In this document: positions 60,701 to 64,000 of the stretch, piece by piece
How positions within the stretch are numbered: position 1 is the first letter of the stretch
Layout of the letters: every line of letters begins with the position of its first letter
Assembly: GCA_016717595.1 (NCBI GenBank)
Contig: JADKFE010000022.1
Location: 24,617-88,616, forward strand
Source of the DNA: Deltaproteobacteria bacterium
GTDB taxonomy: Bacteria > Myxococcota_A > UBA796 > CAJQPC01
Direction of reading: 5' to 3'
Length of the DNA stretch: 64,000 nucleotides
Translations under genes and position numbers: made by a program
The notes under the pieces: generated by a model
Database searches by the model: none
Told to the model about the DNA's origin: nothing
What the model saw: only the letters and a program-made list of their open reading frames with translations

Positions 60701-61072
60701 ATGGCGAACTATCGACCCGAGTACGACGCAGACCGTTCGCTTATCCTCCAGCTCGCCCTGGGGTACTTCACCTCTCCAGACGCCGACGCCCAGCTCAAGA
60801 AGGTCTACGACCGCAGCTTCGCCCCCCTCGCGACGGAGTACGAGGAGGCCATCGCGGCCCACCGGACGCTCCAGAGCGAGGTCAACACCGAGCACCAAAA
60901 CTCGGTCACCTCCGACGGCCTGATCGACGAGACCCAGCGCCTCATCACCCTCGATGTGGAGGCGCGTCATGGCCAGGCCGGGCTGAAGGAGCTTGAGCGC
61001 CTGTGCGGCGGCCGCACCCGCTCCGAGGTCACCCGGCTCAACATCGGTGAGGAGCTCACCTGTGGTGGGTGA
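60701..61072 (+). CDS. small helical unknown protein in defence island
   Basis: 123 residues; AGGAG 8 bases before ATG 60701. The sequence is mainly amphipathic helix (SLILQLALGYFTSPDADAQLKKVYDRSF, LATEYEEAIAAHRTLQSEVN), suggesting a helical bundle or coiled coil; no known domain recognised. Its TGA is followed after one base by the ATG of the next frame. The two could be one gene of about 214 residues if two bases were lost or one gained near 61,062 (...GEELT/VVGEMIVRYEAG...). Confidence 0.55.
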   Translation: MANYRPEYDADRSLILQLALGYFTSPDADAQLKKVYDRSFAPLATEYEEAIAAHRTLQSEVNTEHQNSVTSDGLIDETQRLITLDVEARHGQAGLKELERLCGGRTRSEVTRLNIGEELTCGG

Positions 61073-61073
61073 G

Positions 61074-61343
61074 ATGATCGTGCGGTATGAGGCGGGCTCC
61101 ACCATCACCATCGACCCGACCTTGCTGGCCACACAGAAGGCCCAGCTCGCCGATGGGCAGCTTCATTGGGCGGCCTATCAGCGCGCCCTCGGCGGCCAGC
61201 GCGCGGCGCGGGTTCGTCTGGACGCCGCTCGCATCGCCTTTGACGCGGGCTGGACACGCTTCGTCGCCAGCGCCAAGGCGCTCTTGAGCGAGGCCGAGCT
61301 GGCCCGGATCGTGCCCGACTTCACGGTGATGCGGGCGCGGTGA
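61074..61343 (+). CDS. small unknown protein, coupled to or continuous with the previous gene
   Basis: 89 residues from ATG 61074 with GGTGGG just upstream. It starts with a short strand (MIVRYEAGSTITIDP) and continues as helices (LLATQKAQLADGQLHWAAYQRALGG..., FVASAKALLSEAELARI). No family recognised. A strong terminator follows 45 bases after the stop, so the unit ends here. Confidence 0.5.
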   Translation: MIVRYEAGSTITIDPTLLATQKAQLADGQLHWAAYQRALGGQRAARVRLDAARIAFDAGWTRFVASAKALLSEAELARIVPDFTVMRAR

Positions 61344-61387
61344 GCGCGCTGGCGCGTGAGGGATGCTGAGACAGAACGCCCATGAGG

Positions 61388-61427
61388 CAGGCCGAGGGGT
61401 GATGGCTCCTCGGCCTGTTTTTGTTTG
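61388..61427 (+). terminator. strong intrinsic terminator
   Basis: CAGGCCGAGG (61388-61397) pairs perfectly with CCTCGGCCTG (61408-61417) and is followed by TTTTTGTTT, the clearest rho-independent terminator in the window. Confidence 0.9.
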
Positions 61428-61496
61428 GCGTGACGGCGCTGGTACAGCGTGCGGGAGGCGGCGGGGGCGCTCCGGGGCAGCGGTGGCCTTGAGCGC

Positions 61497-61526
61497 CCCA
61501 CAATTGCCGCTTCCGCCAATTGTGGG
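61497..61526. promoter_or_regulatory. perfect inverted repeat upstream of the type IIG gene
   Basis: CCCACAATTG (61497-61506) and CAATTGTGGG (61517-61526), a perfect 10-bp inverted repeat with a 10-base spacer, 48 bases before the restriction-modification gene. It could be an operator for a controller protein or a second terminator; the centre-to-centre spacing of two DNA turns favours a dimeric binding site. Confidence 0.5.
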
Positions 61527-61574
61527 CTCGGGCGCGCGGGTTACAGGGGCGTCGCACCTCTCGGAGCCGCCCCG

Positions 61575-64000
61575 ATGCCCGTCGCTCAGCTCGGACTCTT
61601 TCACCCGACCACGATCAAGAAGGCCATGCGCGCCGCGCCGGTCCCGGCGGACCTCGACGCTCGCCGGGCGCTCTTGTTGCCTTGGGTGCAGGATCTCCAG
61701 GCGGGCACCCTCGACGGCCGCCGCGAGATCAGCGTCGACCGCGCCTACTTCATCACCGTCTTCGCCCGGGTCTTGGGCTACCACTTCTTGGAGGACCGAA
61801 CGACGGCGCACGTCTGGGACGTCGACGTGCAGGGCAAGCCCAACCAAGGCCAAGGCGCCATGGACGGGGCCATCGGCTGGTTCTCGTCCAGCGGCGTGCC
61901 CCGGGTTCACGCCATCATCGAGGCCAAACGCTCCACGCAGGGGCTTGATGAGTCCGGCGGTCGGGCGATGACGCCGGTTCAGCAGGCCTGGGACTACGCC
62001 AACCGGGTGGGCACGGCGCGGTGGATCCTCGTCACCAACTTTCGTGAGCTGCGCCTGTACAGCCGCGCCCAGCCGCAGCACCTCTATGAGCGGTTCTTCC
62101 TCACCGAGCTGGCGCAGGATCCCGACGCCTTCGCCCGCTTCGTGTTCTTGCTCAGCCGCGAGAGCCTGCTCCCCAACGAGCGCGGCGGTGAGAGCCGCCT
62201 GGATGCGCTCCTCGTCGCCAGCGAACAAGAGCAGCGCGAGATCACCGATGCGCTCTACGCCGACTATCGGCGCCTGCGGGTGGCGCTCTTCGCCGACCTG
62301 CGCCGCGACAACCCCGCCGTGAAGGCCCCTCGGGTGCTCGCCGCCACGCAGAAGCTCCTCGACCGTGTGCTGTTCATCGCCTTCGCTGAAGACCGCCAGC
62401 TCTTGCCCGAGCGTGTCCTCAGGAGCACCCTCGCCGCCGATCATTACATCGTCGATGTGCCCGTGGTGGAGAGCCTGCGCTCGCTCTTCCAGAAGATCGA
62501 TCGAGGTGACCTACGCCGGGGCATCCCCCCGCTCAACGGCGGGCTCTTCGCCGAGGATGATCTGCTCGACACCTTGGAGGTAAGCGACGAGACCTGTCGG
62601 CGCCTGGAGGTGCTCGGCGGCTATGACTTTGAGAGCGCCGTGAACGTCGAGGTGCTCGGGCACATCTTTGAGCAGTCCATCAGCGACTTAGAGGCGCTGC
62701 GCGCCGAGGCCCGCGGGGAGGCGGTGGAGGGCGTCGGCTCTCGCAAACGCCAAGGCGTGTTTTACACCCCCTCGGCGTTCACCCGGTACATCGCCGAGCG
62801 CACCCTGCACCCCCTGTTCACCCGCCTGCGGGACCGTGTGTGGTCCGAGGTGCGCGTCAACATGGATCCCAAGGCCAAAGGCGGCGCGCGGATGGGCCTC
62901 GATGAGCTGGCCGCCGAGGTCTCGCGCCGTGAGGAGCGCTTAGGGGCGCCCAACGTGCCCAAGAACGCCCGGAGCGAGCTGGCCCGGGTCTTGGCGCTCT
63001 ATCGCTCGGGCCGCGCCACGGCCTGGGGCGCGTACCGTGACGCCCTGCAGGGGGTGCGGGTGCTCGACCCGGCCTGTGGCTCCGGGGCCTTCTTGGTGGC
63101 GGCGTTTGACGTGCTCGCTGAAGAGTACAACCGCTGCAACCGCGAGATCGAGGCTGCCACGGGCCAGCCCGGCGTGTTTGATGTGGACCAGACCGTGCTG
63201 CAGCACAACCTCTTCGGCGTCGATCTCAACCGGGAGTCTGTGGAGACCACCAAGCTCTCCTTGTGGCTGAAGACCGCCCGCCGCGACCGCTCGTTGACCT
63301 ACCTCGACGGCAACGTGCAGGTGGGGAACAGCGTCGTGAACGACCCCACCGCCGCGCCCTTGGCGTTTGACTGGTCCACCGGGCGCCAGGCGGGCGACGC
63401 GCTCGACCCCGACGCCGACACCCAGGCCGCCGCCATTGACGCCCGCTGGCGCGACGGGTTTGACGCCGTCATCGGCAACCCGCCCTATGTGCGGCAGGAG
63501 TGGATCAGCGAGATCAAGCCCCACCTCGCCCAGCATTACAAGGCGTGGCACGGCATGGCCGACCTGTTCGTCTACTTCTTTGAGCGCGGCCTGAGCGTGC
63601 TCAAGCCCGAGGGGCGGCTGGGCTTCATCGTGGCGAACAAGTGGCTGAAGGCGGGCTACGCCGAGCCGCTGCGGGGCCTGCTCGTCGAGGGCTGTCTGGT
63701 GGAGGAGGTGCTCGACTTCGGCCACGCCCCGGTCTTCCCCGACGCCGACGCCTTCCCGAGCGTGGTGATCCTCCAGAAGCGCCCGCCGGGGGCGGCGCTG
63801 CCCCAAGACGCCCAGGTGCGCGCCGCCCAGCCGCCCCGGGAGGAGCTGCGCGACGACGCCCTGCCCGAGCTGATTGAGCGGTTCCATGTGTTTGTGCCCC
63901 AGGCCCGCCTGTCTGCGGCGCCGTGGTCCTTAGAGCCGCCGGAGATCGCCGCGCTGATGGAGCGCCTGCGGGAGCGTGGGGTGCCCTTGCGGGAGTTCGC
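61575..64000 (+). CDS. type IIG-like restriction enzyme/adenine methyltransferase (3' end outside window)
   Basis: 808 codons from ATG 61575 to the window edge without a stop. An N-terminal PD-(D/E)xK nuclease is indicated by Asp97 (AMDGAIGW) and Glu116-x-Lys118 (AIIEAKRS). The gamma-class N6-adenine methyltransferase follows with motif I VLDPACGSGAFLV at about 496-508 and motif IV GNPPYV with Asn635, as in Eco57I-type and BREX PglX-like enzymes; the target-recognition part would lie mostly beyond the window. A helical connector spans about 240-470. As a single chain it would both cut and methylate. The nuclease domain favours type IIG over PglX. Confidence 0.9.
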   Translation, partial: MPVAQLGLFHPTTIKKAMRAAPVPADLDARRALLLPWVQDLQAGTLDGRREISVDRAYFITVFARVLGYHFLEDRTTAHVWDVDVQGKPNQGQGAMDGAIGWFSSSGVPRVHAIIEAKRSTQGLDESGGRAMTPVQQAWDYANRVGTARWILVTNFRELRLYSRAQPQHLYERFFLTELAQDPDAFARFVFLLSRESLLPNERGGESRLDALLVASEQEQREITDALYADYRRLRVALFADLRRDNPAVKAPRVLAATQKLLDRVLFIAFAEDRQLLPERVLRSTLAADHYIVDVPVVESLRSLFQKIDRGDLRRGIPPLNGGLFAEDDLLDTLEVSDETCRRLEVLGGYDFESAVNVEVLGHIFEQSISDLEALRAEARGEAVEGVGSRKRQGVFYTPSAFTRYIAERTLHPLFTRLRDRVWSEVRVNMDPKAKGGARMGLDELAAEVSRREERLGAPNVPKNARSELARVLALYRSGRATAWGAYRDALQGVRVLDPACGSGAFLVAAFDVLAEEYNRCNREIEAATGQPGVFDVDQTVLQHNLFGVDLNRESVETTKLSLWLKTARRDRSLTYLDGNVQVGNSVVNDPTAAPLAFDWSTGRQAGDALDPDADTQAAAIDARWRDGFDAVIGNPPYVRQEWISEIKPHLAQHYKAWHGMADLFVYFFERGLSVLKPEGRLGFIVANKWLKAGYAEPLRGLLVEGCLVEEVLDFGHAPVFPDADAFPSVVILQKRPPGAALPQDAQVRAAQPPREELRDDALPELIERFHVFVPQARLSAAPWSLEPPEIAALMERLRERGVPLREF

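Overview
The window is a GC-rich (about 70% by eye), densely packed bacterial chromosome segment. The long Ser/Thr kinase with WD40 repeats, an EAD-CHAT protein, many lipoproteins and a complete-looking type VI secretion (T6SS) locus suggest a Myxococcota (former deltaproteobacterial) or similar predatory or soil bacterium. That assignment is inference; there is no rRNA marker, and I recognised no tRNA.

Bases 1-24,200 are mostly housekeeping and envelope genes: a divergent pair of S-adenosylhomocysteine hydrolase family genes (one canonical ahcY, one divergent paralogue), a PhoD-like phosphatase lipoprotein, an EAD-CHAT conflict protein, a retropepsin-like lipoprotein, clpB, tyrS, a ribosome hibernation factor, two poorly preserved unknown genes carrying a strange cluster of TGTCGC repeats, a LURP-one-like protein, a three-gene XRE-ImmA/IrrE operon behind an apparently leaderless promoter, a glycosyltransferase, an ABCG-type exporter and an M13 metallopeptidase. 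Near 24.3 kb a 58-residue Gly-rich peptide gene sits between two look-alike hairpins.

Bases 24,628-29,806 (minus strand) hold a lipoxygenase with all iron ligands and a membrane Ser/Thr kinase-WD40 protein. They diverge from the T6SS operon (30,178-46,100): tssB, tssC, hcp-like, tssK, tssE, vgrG base, separate spike ORF, tssF, tssL, unknown, tssM, tssJ, a degenerate acyl-CoA-ligase-like (ANL) pseudoenzyme, tssA. A probable papain-like amidase effector and an atypical zinc-ribbon kinase follow, then tssG. tssH/clpV is not in the cluster. A histidine kinase, a methyltransferase and an unknown beta-rich protein come next.

Bases 54,946-64,000 look like a defence island. Two coupled GHKL-ATPase paralogues follow one another; the first carries an HEYAH zinc-peptidase motif that is lost in the second. 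They are followed by an eight-copy, 41-bp palindromic tandem repeat, two small unknown genes, a strong terminator, a palindrome and the start of a type IIG-like restriction-modification enzyme that runs off the window. The GHKL pair is my best candidate for an undescribed system; it contains no TTA leucine codon that I could find, unlike its surroundings.

A practical warning: many otherwise conserved genes (clpB, tssK, tssB, tssJ, the ABC exporter, lipoxygenase and others) are broken by 1-2 base frameshifts, several in short C or G runs. Sequencing indels are the simplest explanation, so frameshifted genes are reported here as single loci with the break described.
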